NCBI RefSeq assembly: GCF_900102905.1
Contig: NZ_FNFV01000002.1
Location: 62,001 to 126,000, forward strand
DNA from: Meinhardsimonia xiamenensis
GTDB taxonomy: Bacteria > Pseudomonadota > Alphaproteobacteria > Rhodobacterales > Rhodobacteraceae
Direction of reading: 5' to 3'
DNA length: 64,000 nucleotides
The position numbers and the translations under genes are program-made. The notes below the pieces were generated by a model. It was not told where the DNA came from, did no database searches, and saw only the letters and a list, made by a program, of their open reading frames with translations. This document shows, in pieces, positions 17,243-26,196 of the stretch (position 1 is the stretch's first letter; every line of letters starts with the position of its first letter).

Positions 17243-18280
17243 TCAGAGAAGACCCTTCTTCTTCATGAAGGCGACATGCGCCTCATAGACTTTGCGCGCC
17301 AGGGGAGACTGGGCGGCGAAATCCTCCCAGGCTTTCTGCGCGATGGCGCGGAAGCGGTCACGCTCCTCCTGCGGCCAGTCGATGATGGTCAGCTCCCCCG
17401 CCGCGCGGTCGCGCTCGACGAGGCGCAGGTCTTCGGCGTTGGTGGCTTCGGTCAGCCCGGCGAAGGCCTGGACAAACCAGTCGCGGAGCGCCTGGCGGTC
17501 GTGCTCGCTGAGGCTGTTCCACACCTCCTTGGACACGGTGAACTGCAGCACCGGCATGGAATGAATTCCGGGGTAGAGCGGAAACTTCGCCACCTTGTGC
17601 ATGCCGTTGGCATCGTTGTTGGCATAGGCGGAGTTGTCGGCGGCATCGATCACGCCCTTCTCGAGCGCGCTGTAGGTTTCCGAGCCGGCCATCGAGACGG
17701 GCGTGGCCCCGGCGCGGCGGAAGACATCCGAGGCAAGCCCCTCCGGCGCGCGAATCTTGATGCCCTTGAGGTCGTCCACCCCGTGGATTGGCACCTTCGA
17801 GACCAGCGCCTCGCGGTTGTAGGCGCCGCAGCCGACAACCTGGATGCCCGAGAAATGCGTGTCGTGCAGTTCCTGCAGCAGCTCCTTGCCGCCGCCTTCC
17901 ATGCAGAACTCGGTGACTTGCGCAGGCGTGTCGTAACCGGCGATCAGGTCGCCGATCAGCGCGTATGCCGGGTCCACGCCCGAGAAGTAGCTCACCGAGG
18001 TCAGGTCGCCATCAAGGATGCCAAGGCCGATGGCTTCGGGCGTCTCCCGACGCGGAACGACCGATTCGATGGGCAGTAGCTCGATCGTCAGGTCTGCCTC
18101 GAGCATGTCGTTGAGCTTGGGCACCCAGTTTTGCCTCAGATAGGCAAGCGAGAAATGGCTCGCATTTGCCGAAGTCTGGATCTTGAGCGCCCGCGTTTCT
18201 GCAGCGGCGCTGATGGCGGCGCCTTGCAGCGCGGCGGCGAGGGCGAGGCCGGTGGCGGCCCTGACCAGTGCGAGCTTCAT
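17243..18280 (-). CDS. TRAP transporter substrate-binding protein (DctP family)
   Basis: This 345-residue exported protein has a signal peptide (residues 1-28, MKLALVRAATGLALAAALQG...) ending in an Ala-rich cleavage region. The mature protein has the DctP-family features, including LKGIKIRAPEGLASDVFRRAGATPV and a downstream SALEKGVIDAADNS, where the family's conserved Arg contacts the substrate carboxylate. It is the first gene of the TRAP operon, so the periplasmic receptor would be made in excess. A GntR regulator is divergently transcribed 181 bases away. The ligand is probably the acid handled by the downstream dehydratase. Confidence 0.93.
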   Translation of the reverse strand: MKLALVRAATGLALAAALQGAAISAAAETRALKIQTSANASHFSLAYLRQNWVPKLNDMLEADLTIELLPIESVVPRRETPEAIGLGILDGDLTSVSYFSGVDPAYALIGDLIAGYDTPAQVTEFCMEGGGKELLQELHDTHFSGIQVVGCGAYNREALVSKVPIHGVDDLKGIKIRAPEGLASDVFRRAGATPVSMAGSETYSALEKGVIDAADNSAYANNDANGMHKVAKFPLYPGIHSMPVLQFTVSKEVWNSLSEHDRQALRDWFVQAFAGLTEATNAEDLRLVERDRAAGELTIIDWPQEERDRFRAIAQKAWEDFAAQSPLARKVYEAHVAFMKKKGLL

Positions 18281-18341
18281 GTGAATTCTCCTCCGATTTT
18301 TCCTCCCGGCAGTGCCGAGGGACCGGCACCGCCCGGCGAAC

Positions 18342-18360
18342 TGATATATTAGTCATATCA
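18342..18360. promoter_or_regulatory. Candidate GntR operator in divergent region
   Basis: TGATAT at 18342-18347 and ATATCA at 18355-18360 form a perfect 6-bp inverted repeat with a 7-base spacer, in a short AT-rich island between the TRAP operon and the GntR gene. It overlaps where the -10 of the leftward TRAP promoter would lie, which fits repression. Confidence 0.5.
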
Positions 18361-18388
18361 TTGAAGCAAGCCCGTTTTGGCGTTAAAT
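18361..18388 (+). promoter_or_regulatory. Candidate promoter of the GntR regulator gene
   Basis: TTGAAG (18361-18366), a 16-base spacer and TTAAAT (18383-18388) lie about 75 bases before the GTG start and directly beside the candidate operator, so autoregulation is possible. Confidence 0.4.
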
Positions 18389-18461
18389 GCACACACACGC
18401 CGTGGCGCGGCGGCCGTCCCGCGGAGGGCGGCGGTGGGCGCATTGAGCTCCGGGAGGCCAA

Positions 18462-19193
18462 GTGAACGAAGTCGACATCCGACCCCTGGCGGAAAGGTCC
18501 GAAGCGGCCCTGCGGGAGCCGTCGGGCCTTTCGGCGGCGCAGAACGTTTATGAAGCGCTGCGACGGCGGATCATCAACCTCGATCTGGAGCCGGACAGGG
18601 TTCTCAACCGCAGGGAACTTGCGGCCGAGTATGGCGTGAGCCTCATGCCGATCCGCGAGGCGCTGCAGCTGCTCGAACAGGATGGGCTGGTGCGGATTCG
18701 CCCGCAATCGGGAACCGTGGTGACGCGGATCGACCTTGCGCAACTGCGCGAGAACCAGTTCCTGCGCATTGCCGTGGAGTCGGAGGTGGTGCGCCAGCTC
18801 GCCGCGACGCGGCCCGAGGCGACACTGGCGCGGGCGCGGGCGATCATCGACATGCAGTCGGTGCTTGCCGGCGACCTCGCGCAAATGGACCTCTTCACCG
18901 AGCTTGACCGGAATTTCCACCGCACGCTGTTCGAGGGGGTCGGGATGGAACGGCTCCACGCCATGCTGGCGCGTCGGCTTGGGCATCTGACACGCTGCCA
19001 GCGGCTCGAACTGCCGCGGGCGGGCAAGATGCACGAGATCATTGCAGCCCACAGCGCGATTCTCGAAGGCATCGAGGCCGGGCAGGCGGAGGCGGCGGCC
19101 GAGGCGATGCGCCGGCATCTGACCGGCACGATCCAGCGGCTTGACCTTCTGTGCCGCGAGCATCCCGACTTCTTCACGCCAGCCAGCGTGTGA
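18462..19193 (+). CDS. GntR family transcriptional regulator (FadR/FCD subfamily)
   Basis: This 243-residue regulator has a winged helix-turn-helix at about residues 27-90 (VYEALRRRIINLDLEPDRVLNRRELAAEYGVSLMPIREAL shortened here) and a helical FCD effector domain with the metal-binding His/Asp pattern (ELDRNFHRTLFE, HEIIAAHSAILEGI). FCD regulators bind carboxylic acids and usually repress the adjacent catabolic operon. The GTG at 18462 follows CGGGAGG. It is divergent from the TRAP/dehydratase operon and is the obvious local regulator. A terminator-like hairpin follows its stop. Confidence 0.92.
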   Translation: MNEVDIRPLAERSEAALREPSGLSAAQNVYEALRRRIINLDLEPDRVLNRRELAAEYGVSLMPIREALQLLEQDGLVRIRPQSGTVVTRIDLAQLRENQFLRIAVESEVVRQLAATRPEATLARARAIIDMQSVLAGDLAQMDLFTELDRNFHRTLFEGVGMERLHAMLARRLGHLTRCQRLELPRAGKMHEIIAAHSAILEGIEAGQAEAAAEAMRRHLTGTIQRLDLLCREHPDFFTPASV

Positions 19194-19214
19194 GCGCCGC
19201 CCGGGCGGCCGTGA

Positions 19215-19237
19215 ATCTCCCTAAGGGAGATATTTTC
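19215..19237 (+). terminator. Intrinsic terminator after the GntR gene
   Basis: ATCTCCC (19215-19221), loop TAA, GGGAGAT (19225-19231), followed by ATTTTCTT. The stem is perfect and 22 bases after the stop codon. Confidence 0.6.
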
Positions 19238-19298
19238 TTGCTTGCAGTACCGTTTCGCGCGATGAAATCCGAGTGGCGATCATCGACGCGGGACTTGC

Positions 19299-20429
19299 AT
19301 GGGCAGACGGGAAAGACGCGCCCTCATCACCGGGATCACGGGGCAGGACGGCTCCTATCTTGCGGAGTTTCTGCTGGAGAAGGGCTATGAGGTGCACGGG
19401 CTGAAGCGCCGGGCCTCGCAGTTCAACACCCAGCGGATCGACCACATCTACCAGGATCCCCATGAGCGCAATCCGCGGTTTTTCCTGCATTACGGCGATC
19501 TGACCGACAGCTCGAACCTCACCCGCATCCTCGCCGAGGTGCGACCGGATGAGGTCTACAACCTCGCCGCGCAATCCCATGTCGCGGTGAGCTTCGAGAG
19601 CCCCGAATACACGGCCGATGTCGATGCGCTCGGCACGCTGCGGCTGCTCGAGGCGATCCGCTTTCTGGGGCTGGAGAAGAAGACGCGCTTCTACCAGGCC
19701 TCGACCTCGGAGCTTTACGGCCTTGTCCAGGAGATCCCCCAGCGCGAGACCACGCCCTTCCACCCGCGCTCGCCTTACGCCGTGGCCAAGCTCTATGCCT
19801 ACTGGATCACGGTGAACTACCGCGAGGCCTACGGGCTTTACGCCTGCAACGGGATTCTCTTCAACCACGAGAGCCCGCGGCGGGGGGAGACCTTCGTGAC
19901 CCGCAAGATCACCCGGGGGCTGGCCAACATCGCGCAGGGGCTCGAGAGCTGCCTTTACATGGGCAACATCGATGCCAAACGCGACTGGGGCCATGCGAAG
20001 GACTATGTGCGCATGCAGTGGATGATGCTGCAGCAGGAGGCGCCCGACGACTTCGTGATCGCCACCGGCGAGCAGCACGCGGTGCGCGAATTCATCACCT
20101 GGGCGGCGGAGGATCTCGGCATCACGCTCGCCTTCGAGGGCGCGGGGGTGGAGGAGATCGCCCGCGTCGTGGCCGTCGAGGGGGACAGGGCGCCGGCGGT
20201 GAGGCCGGGCGATGTGATCATGCGCATCGATCCGCGCTATTTCCGCCCCGCCGAGGTGGAGACGCTTCTGGGCGATCCGACCAAGGCGCGCGAGAAACTC
20301 GGCTGGCAGCCCGAGATCAGCGCCCGCGAGATGTGCCGGGAAATGGTCGAGGAAGACCTGAAGATTGCCCGCCGCCATGCGCTTCTGAAGGCGCATGGGA
20401 TGGAGGTGCCGGTGTCGATCGAGAGCTGA
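19299..20429 (+). CDS. gmd: GDP-mannose 4,6-dehydratase
   Basis: This 376-residue extended short-chain dehydrogenase has the NADP-binding motif [20 protein letters not shown] at the N-terminus and the catalytic Ser-Thr/Tyr/Lys set in STSELYG and [12 protein letters not shown]. Downstream markers of GMD such as [16 protein letters not shown] and [16 protein letters not shown] are intact. It converts GDP-D-mannose to GDP-4-keto-6-deoxymannose, the precursor of GDP-L-fucose and related surface sugars. GDP-fucose synthase follows after 10 bases, so the two form an operon. Confidence 0.96.
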   Translation: MGRRERRALITGITGQDGSYLAEFLLEKGYEVHGLKRRASQFNTQRIDHIYQDPHERNPRFFLHYGDLTDSSNLTRILAEVRPDEVYNLAAQSHVAVSFESPEYTADVDALGTLRLLEAIRFLGLEKKTRFYQASTSELYGLVQEIPQRETTPFHPRSPYAVAKLYAYWITVNYREAYGLYACNGILFNHESPRRGETFVTRKITRGLANIAQGLESCLYMGNIDAKRDWGHAKDYVRMQWMMLQQEAPDDFVIATGEQHAVREFITWAAEDLGITLAFEGAGVEEIARVVAVEGDRAPAVRPGDVIMRIDPRYFRPAEVETLLGDPTKAREKLGWQPEISAREMCREMVEEDLKIARRHALLKAHGMEVPVSIES

Positions 20430-20439
20430 GGAGGGGGAG

Positions 20440-21408
20440 ATGCGGATCTACGTCGCCGGCCATCGCGGCATGGTGGGCTCGGCCATTCTCCGCCGGCTCG
20501 AGGCGCGGCGGGCGGCGGGGGAGGAGATCACGCCCATCACCCGCAGCCGCGCCGAGCTCGACCTTGCCGACCAGGCGGCGGTGCGGGCCTTCTTCGCCGC
20601 CGAGCGGCCCGAGCGGGTGATCCTCGCCGCGGCGAAGGTGGGCGGCATCCACGCCAACAACAGCTACCCGGCCGATTTCATCTACGAGAACCTGATCATC
20701 GAGGCCAATGTCATCCACGCCGCCTTCGAGGCGGGGGTGGAGCGGCTCCTGTTTCTCGGCTCCTCCTGCATCTACCCGCGCGAGGCGCCCCAGCCCATGG
20801 CCGAGGAGGCGCTTCTGACCGGTCCGCTCGAGCCCACCAACGAGCCCTACGCCATCGCCAAGATCGCCGGGATCAAGCTGTGCGAGAGCTACAACCGCCA
20901 GCATGGCACCGACTTCCGCTCGGTGATGCCGACGAACCTCTACGGCCCCGGCGACAACTTCCACCCCGAGAACAGCCATGTGCTGCCGGCGCTGATCCGC
21001 CGCTTCCACGAGGCGGTGGAGAGCGGCGCGGAGGAGGTGGTGGTCTGGGGCACGGGCCGGCCGCGGCGCGAGTTCCTGCATGTCGATGACATGGCCGAGG
21101 CGTCGCTCTTCGTGCTCGAGCTGCCGCGGGAGGTGTATGCGCGCGAGACCGAGCCGATGCGCAGCCACCTCAATGTGGGCACGGGCGAGGACGTGACCAT
21201 CGCCGAGCTGGCCGGGATGGTGGCGCGGGTGACGGGCTTTCGGGGCCGCATCCGCTTCGACCCGACCCGCCCCGACGGCACCCCCCGCAAGCTCCTCGAC
21301 ACGAGCCGCCTCACCCGCCTCGGCTGGACGCCGAAGATCGGACTCGAGGAAGGGATCAGGGAGACTTATGCGTGGTTTCGTGACAGCCGCGTCAGCTTGC
21401 GCCAGTGA
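20440..21408 (+). CDS. fcl: GDP-L-fucose synthase
   Basis: This 322-residue epimerase/reductase has [19 protein letters not shown] as its NADP-binding motif, the catalytic [14 protein letters not shown] segment, and the YxxxK motif in [17 protein letters not shown]. It completes GDP-L-fucose synthesis from the product of the preceding gmd gene, presumably for capsule or lipopolysaccharide. The ATG at 20440 follows GGAGGGGGAG; the frame is open 15 codons further upstream but overlaps gmd without a better site. No glycosyltransferases are next to it in this window. Confidence 0.95.
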   Translation: MRIYVAGHRGMVGSAILRRLEARRAAGEEITPITRSRAELDLADQAAVRAFFAAERPERVILAAAKVGGIHANNSYPADFIYENLIIEANVIHAAFEAGVERLLFLGSSCIYPREAPQPMAEEALLTGPLEPTNEPYAIAKIAGIKLCESYNRQHGTDFRSVMPTNLYGPGDNFHPENSHVLPALIRRFHEAVESGAEEVVVWGTGRPRREFLHVDDMAEASLFVLELPREVYARETEPMRSHLNVGTGEDVTIAELAGMVARVTGFRGRIRFDPTRPDGTPRKLLDTSRLTRLGWTPKIGLEEGIRETYAWFRDSRVSLRQ

Positions 21409-21563
21409 GCCGCGCGGCGACGGCGCGCCGGCCCAGTTCCGCCGAGCGGGCGCGCGCAGACTTCCAATACGTCCCGGCAAGGGATAGACTTCGCGCCAAT
21501 CACCGCGGCAACGGCGGCACTCGAGCACACAGGTGCAGGAATGCACCGGGGAAGGGGCAAGGT

Positions 21564-22433
21564 ATGGCAGGTTTTCGGAAAGCAGGTCTGTTCCTGGTCA
21601 TCGCGGCCCTCAGCGGTCTTGCGGCATGCTCGCAGGAAGGCGGCTTCTCCCTTCTCGGGGGCAAGAAAAGCCAGGAGGGAGCCGAGACGAGCGGGCGCGG
21701 AACCGAAACCGGCGCGGTGCGCATCGTCGAGCGCGATGTCGAGGCGCCCGAGATCTTTCAGGTCACCGAAGACGGGCTCTGGGATGGCCGCCCGTCCCTT
21801 GGCGGCGTCTGGGTTGCGCATCCCGATGTCAAGGAGCCCCAGCGCGTGATCATCCGCAACGAGGCGAACGGCCAGTTCGTGATCGGCGCGCTGTTCCGCC
21901 GCGAGCGCGAGGCGCCGGGGCCGGCGCTGCAGGTCTCCTCGGATGCCGCGGCGGCGCTCGGCATGCTGGCCGGTTCGCCCACGCGCCTGAATGTCACGGC
22001 TCTGCGCCGTCAGGAAGTGCCCATTGCCGAGGAGACGGGCGTCGAGCCGGCGGACCCGCAAGACCCGGCGGCCGGCGCGGTGGAGACGACCGAGCTCGCC
22101 GGGGGCGAGGACGGTGAGGGTGCGGCGACGGCCAGCACCTCGATCGCCGCCGAGGCGCGCGCGAGCGCGCCGGCACGCCCGGGACCAGCCACCTCGGCGC
22201 TCGACAAGCCCTACATCCAGGTCGGGCTGTTCAGCGTCGAGGAAAATGCCCGCAAGCTGGCCGAGAGCCTGCGCGCGCAGGGAATCATCCCGCTGATCCG
22301 CGCGGGATCGACCCAGGGCAAGAGTTACTGGCGCGTGCTGGTCGGGCCCGCCTCCAGCCGCTCCGAGCGCGCTGCGCTTCTCAAGAAAGTGAAGGCGCTC
22401 GGTTTCGCCGACGCCTATTTCGTGAAAAGCTGA
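21564..22433 (+). CDS. SPOR domain lipoprotein
   Basis: This 289-residue protein has a lipoprotein signal with the lipobox LAAC (Cys at about residue 22) and a C-terminal SPOR domain (about residues 210-289: PYIQVGLFSVEENARKLAESL ... YWRVLVGP ... KKVKALGFADAYF shown in parts). SPOR domains bind denuded peptidoglycan at division sites. The middle part, about residues 55-140, is a conserved-looking globular region that I do not recognise, followed by an Ala/Glu-rich linker. The ATG at 21564 follows GGGGCAAGGT. It is immediately upstream of a D,D-carboxypeptidase gene, consistent with a cell-wall role. Confidence 0.83.
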   Translation: MAGFRKAGLFLVIAALSGLAACSQEGGFSLLGGKKSQEGAETSGRGTETGAVRIVERDVEAPEIFQVTEDGLWDGRPSLGGVWVAHPDVKEPQRVIIRNEANGQFVIGALFRREREAPGPALQVSSDAAAALGMLAGSPTRLNVTALRRQEVPIAEETGVEPADPQDPAAGAVETTELAGGEDGEGAATASTSIAAEARASAPARPGPATSALDKPYIQVGLFSVEENARKLAESLRAQGIIPLIRAGSTQGKSYWRVLVGPASSRSERAALLKKVKALGFADAYFVKS

Positions 22434-22458
22434 CAAACAGGGGTAAGGCTTCCCGCCG

Positions 22459-23625
22459 ATGCTGCCAATCCGCACCGTTCTTCTCCCACTGCTTGCGCTT
22501 GCCCTGGCAGCGCTCGCCCTGCCGGCCGGCGCCTTCGAGACGCGCGCACGCGCGGCCTACGTCTATGACGTGACCACCGACACCGTGCTTCTGGAGAAGA
22601 ACGCCGATCTGGCACTGCCGCCCGCCTCCATGTCGAAGCTGATGACCCTCAACATGCTGTTCGAGGCGCTGGCCGACGGGCGCGTGACGCTGGACACGCG
22701 CTTTCGCGTCTCGACGCGGGCACGTCAGATGGGCGGCTCCACCATGTTTCTCAACGAGCGCGACCGGCCCACGGTGGAGGAGCTCATCAAGGGCATCGTC
22801 GTGCTGTCGGGCAATGATGCCTGCGTGGTGGTGGCCGAGGGGCTCGCGGGCACCGAGGAGGCCTTCGCCCGGCTGATGAACGAACGCGCCCGTGCGCTGG
22901 GCCTGACGAACTCGACCTTCGCCAACGCCTCGGGCTGGCCGCACCCCAACCAGCGCATGAGCGCGCGGGATCTGGGCAAGCTTGCCGTCAGGCTCATCAC
23001 GCAGTTTCCCGAGTATTACGGCTATTTCAGCATCACCGAATGGCCCTATGACGGGCGCGCGCCGCAGAACCGTTTCAACCGCAACCCGCTCCTGAAACTC
23101 GGCATCGGCGCGGACGGGCTGAAGACCGGGCACACCGAGGAGGCGGGTTACGGGCTGGTCGGCTCGGCCGTGCAGGGCAACCGTCGCATCGTCTTCGTGA
23201 TCATGGGGCTTGAGAGCGAGGCCGCGCGCGCCGAGGAAGGCGAGCGCATCATCAACTGGGCGTTCAGGCAATTCGTCATCAAGAAGGTCGCCGCGAAGGG
23301 CCAGGTGGTGGCCGAGGCGCCCGTCTGGCTGGGCCAGCGCGAGCGTGTGGGTCTTGCGGTGGCGGACGACCTCGAGCTTCTGGTGCCGGCCCTTGTGCGG
23401 GGTGATCTGACGGCGGAGGCGCGCTTTCGCAGCCCCCTCGAGGCGCCGGTGGCCGCCGGGCAGGAGGTGGGCCGGCTCACCATCCGGCTTGAAGGGCTGC
23501 CCGAGCGAGAGGTGCCCCTCGTGGCCGCCGAAGAGGTGTCGCGCGGGGGTATCTGGAAGCGGGTCAAGACCGCCCTTGCGGTGCTCATGGAGCGCTATGC
23601 CGGGGAGCTGGCGGGCTCCTCCTGA
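22459..23625 (+). CDS. dacC: D-alanyl-D-alanine carboxypeptidase (PBP5/6 family)
   Basis: This 388-residue exported serine peptidase has a signal peptide (residues 1-25), the SxxK motif SMSK at residues 57-60, the SGN motif in VVLSGNDACVVV, and the KTG motif in GLKTGHTEEAGYG. A C-terminal PBP5-type beta domain follows, and the tail (WKRVKTALAVLMERYAGEL) could be an amphipathic membrane anchor. It trims terminal D-Ala from peptidoglycan pentapeptides. Its stop overlaps the tmk start by one base (TGATG), showing translational coupling. The gene symbol is by family resemblance. Confidence 0.92.
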   Translation: MLPIRTVLLPLLALALAALALPAGAFETRARAAYVYDVTTDTVLLEKNADLALPPASMSKLMTLNMLFEALADGRVTLDTRFRVSTRARQMGGSTMFLNERDRPTVEELIKGIVVLSGNDACVVVAEGLAGTEEAFARLMNERARALGLTNSTFANASGWPHPNQRMSARDLGKLAVRLITQFPEYYGYFSITEWPYDGRAPQNRFNRNPLLKLGIGADGLKTGHTEEAGYGLVGSAVQGNRRIVFVIMGLESEAARAEEGERIINWAFRQFVIKKVAAKGQVVAEAPVWLGQRERVGLAVADDLELLVPALVRGDLTAEARFRSPLEAPVAAGQEVGRLTIRLEGLPEREVPLVAAEEVSRGGIWKRVKTALAVLMERYAGELAGSS

Positions 23626-24248
23626 TGGCGCCTGCGCTGTTCATTACCTTCGAGGGCATCGACGGGGCCGGCAAATCCACCCAGGCACGGCGTCTTGCCG
23701 AGGCGCTGAGGCGCGAGGGCCACGAGGTTGTCGAAACCCGTGAGCCGGGGGGCTCTCCGGGCGCGGAAGAGATTCGCCGCCTGCTGGTGGAGGGCGCCCC
23801 CGCGCGCTGGTCGCCGGAAACGGAGATTTTGCTGTTCACCGCCGCTCGCCGCGACCATCTGGAAAAGACCATCGCACCGGCGCTCGCGCGCGGGGCGGTG
23901 GTGGTGTGCGACCGCTTTGCCGATTCAACCCGCGTCTATCAGGGCGCCCGGCGCCCCGGGCTCCGCCCGCTCGTCGACGAGCTGCACGCCCGCGTCATCG
24001 GCCGCGAGCCCGATCTGACCATACTCATCGACATGGACCCCGAAACCGCCTTCCACCGCGGCCTTGCCCGCAACACCGGCGAGAACCGTTTCGAGGAGAT
24101 GGGGCTTGCCTTCCAGCGCCGGCTGCGGGAGGGGTTTCTCGCCCTTGCCCGCGAATGGCCCGAGCGCATCGTCGTCGTCGACGGCGCCCGCGCGCCCGAG
24201 GAGCTCGAGCGCGAGATTCTCGCCATCGTGCACGAACGGCTGCAATGA
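23625..24248 (+). CDS. tmk: Thymidylate kinase (dTMP kinase)
   Basis: This 207-residue protein has the P-loop FEGIDGAGKSTQARRL, the TREPGG motif, the DRFADSTRVYQG substrate loop and a LID region with RNTGENRFE. It phosphorylates dTMP to dTDP with ATP. It starts with ATG sharing a base with the preceding stop and ends with ATGA overlap into holB, so it sits in a translationally coupled run with the DNA polymerase III clamp-loader subunit. Confidence 0.96.
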   Translation: MAPALFITFEGIDGAGKSTQARRLAEALRREGHEVVETREPGGSPGAEEIRRLLVEGAPARWSPETEILLFTAARRDHLEKTIAPALARGAVVVCDRFADSTRVYQGARRPGLRPLVDELHARVIGREPDLTILIDMDPETAFHRGLARNTGENRFEEMGLAFQRRLREGFLALAREWPERIVVVDGARAPEELEREILAIVHERLQ

Positions 24249-25387
24249 GCGACGTTGCCGACATTCCCGAGGCCGACCGCGTCGAAGGCGCGCCTCATCC
24301 CCGCCAGACGCGCGCACTCTTCGGCCAGGAGGCGGCGGAGCGGGAGTTTCTCGAGGCGCTCGCCGGAGGGCGGCTCCATCATGGCTGGCTCATCACAGGC
24401 CCCAGGGGCGTTGGCAAGGCGACGCTCGCCTGGCGCATCGCCCGGCGGTTGCTTTCCGAGGCTCCGGCGGAGGCGGCGGGGCAGGGGCTTTTCGGCGAAG
24501 AGCTTCCGCCCGCCGCCGCGAAGCTCGATGCGCCCGCCGACCCCGCGCTCGAGGCGCGCATCGCCGCGCTCTCCGAGCCGCGGCTCTGCCTGATCCGACG
24601 CAGCTGGGATCCCGCGCGCAAGCGGCTGAGGACGGTCATCACCGTTGACGACGTGCGCCGGCTGAGAGGTTTCTTCGCCCTATCGGCCGCCGAGGGCGGG
24701 CGGCGCGTGGTCATTGTCGACTCCGCCGACGAGATGAACGTCAACGCCGCCAATGCCATTCTGAAGGTCTTGGAGGAACCCCCGCGCGACACCGTGCTTC
24801 TGCTCGTCAGCCACCAGCCGGCACGGCTTCTGCCCACGATTCGCAGTCGCTGCCGGGTGCTGCGCTGCGCCCCTCTCGGCGCCGAGGACATGGGCCGGGC
24901 TCTTGCAGCGGCGGGGATCGAGGCGGGGACGGACACGCCGGCGCTCGCCGAGCTGTCGGGCGGCTCGGTGGGCGAGGCGTTGCGCATTCTCGCCCATGAC
25001 GGGCTCGCCCTCTACGCCGAGCTTCTCGCGCTGATGGCGACCATGCCGCGCCTCGACCGCGCCGCCGCCGTGAAGTTCGCCGAAAGCGCCGGCGCCCGGG
25101 GTGAGGCGGAGCGCCTCGACCTTGCCATCGAGCTCATCGAGCTGGCCCTTGCGCGCCTCGCCCGAGCCGCCGTCGCCGGGCCGCCCGCAATTGAGGCCGC
25201 CCCCGGCGAGGCCGACACTCTCACCCGCCTTGCCGCCGTGCCCGGCGCCGGGCGCCTGTGGGCCGAGCTCCAGCAGAGCCTTGGCGCGCGCATGCGCCAC
25301 GGGCGGGCGGTCAACCTTGACCCTGCATCGCTCATCCTCGATACGGTGCTGAGGATCAACGACGCGGCCGCCGGCCTTTCCCGATGA
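24245..25387 (+). CDS. holB: DNA polymerase III subunit delta'
   Basis: This 380-residue clamp-loader AAA+ protein has a P-loop-like GPRGVGKATLAWRIARRLL near residue 50, the Walker-B region RRVVIVDSADEMNVNAANAILKVLEEPP and the sensor PTIRSRCRVLRC. An insertion between about residues 75 and 110 is typical of alphaproteobacterial delta'. It starts with the ATGA overlap on tmk and ends overlapping tatD. It is part of the complex that loads the sliding clamp onto DNA. Confidence 0.93.
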   Translation: MSDVADIPEADRVEGAPHPRQTRALFGQEAAEREFLEALAGGRLHHGWLITGPRGVGKATLAWRIARRLLSEAPAEAAGQGLFGEELPPAAAKLDAPADPALEARIAALSEPRLCLIRRSWDPARKRLRTVITVDDVRRLRGFFALSAAEGGRRVVIVDSADEMNVNAANAILKVLEEPPRDTVLLLVSHQPARLLPTIRSRCRVLRCAPLGAEDMGRALAAAGIEAGTDTPALAELSGGSVGEALRILAHDGLALYAELLALMATMPRLDRAAAVKFAESAGARGEAERLDLAIELIELALARLARAAVAGPPAIEAAPGEADTLTRLAAVPGAGRLWAELQQSLGARMRHGRAVNLDPASLILDTVLRINDAAAGLSR

Positions 25388-26196
25388 TGAGCGATACCCC
25401 GCCACCTGTCACCGACAGTCACTGCCATCTCGACTTTCCCGATTTCGAGGGCGAGCTTGACGCCGTCGTGGCCCGGGCGCGCGAGGCCGGCGTGCACCGC
25501 ATGGTGACGATCTGCACGCGCCTCAGCCACGAGCCGCGCGTGCGCGCCATCGCCGAGGCTTATGACGGCGTCTTCTATGCCGCGGGAACGCACCCGATGA
25601 GTGCGGCCGAGGAGCCGATGGCCACGGTCGATGAGCTCGTGCGGCTTGCGCGGCACCCCAAATTCGTCGGCATCGGCGAGAGTGGGCTCGACTACCACTA
25701 CACCGCCGAGACCAAGGCGGTGCAGCAGGAAAGCCTGGCGGTCCATATCGAGGCGGCGCGCCGCACCGGCCTGCCGCTCATCATCCACGCCCGCGACGCC
25801 GACGAGGACATGGCCCGCATCCTCACCGAGGAGTACCGCGCCGGGGCCTTCTCCTGCGTGATGCACTGCTTTTCCTCGGGTGCGGCACTGGCCGAGGCGG
25901 CGCTTGATCTCGGCTTCTACCTGTCGATGTCGGGCATCGCCGCCTTCCCGAAAAGCCGCGAGCTGCGCGCAATCTTCGCCGCCGCCCCTCTCGAGCGTAT
26001 CCTCGTCGAGACCGACAGCCCCTATCTCGCCCCGCCGCCCTTCCGCGGCAAGCGCAACGAGCCGGCGCATGTCATCCACACCGCGCGTGTGGGGGCGGAG
26101 ATCTTCGGCCTCGACTACCCCGCCTTTGCCGCTGCCACCGAGGCCAATTTCGACCGGCTCTTCACCAAGGCCGCGCGCGCATCCAGGGCGGCGTGA
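25384..26196 (+). CDS. tatD: TatD family metal-dependent hydrolase
   Basis: This 270-residue TIM-barrel hydrolase carries all TatD metal-site motifs: DSHCHLDF, GIGESGLDYHY, LIIHARDADED, CVMHCFSSG and ETDSPYLAPPPFRGKRNEP. Family members are 3'-5' exonucleases acting on DNA or RNA. Two adjacent ATG codons at 25384 and 25387 are possible starts, both overlapping the holB stop. Position behind tmk-holB is a conserved arrangement in alphaproteobacteria. Confidence 0.94.
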   Translation: MMSDTPPPVTDSHCHLDFPDFEGELDAVVARAREAGVHRMVTICTRLSHEPRVRAIAEAYDGVFYAAGTHPMSAAEEPMATVDELVRLARHPKFVGIGESGLDYHYTAETKAVQQESLAVHIEAARRTGLPLIIHARDADEDMARILTEEYRAGAFSCVMHCFSSGAALAEAALDLGFYLSMSGIAAFPKSRELRAIFAAAPLERILVETDSPYLAPPPFRGKRNEPAHVIHTARVGAEIFGLDYPAFAAATEANFDRLFTKAARASRAA

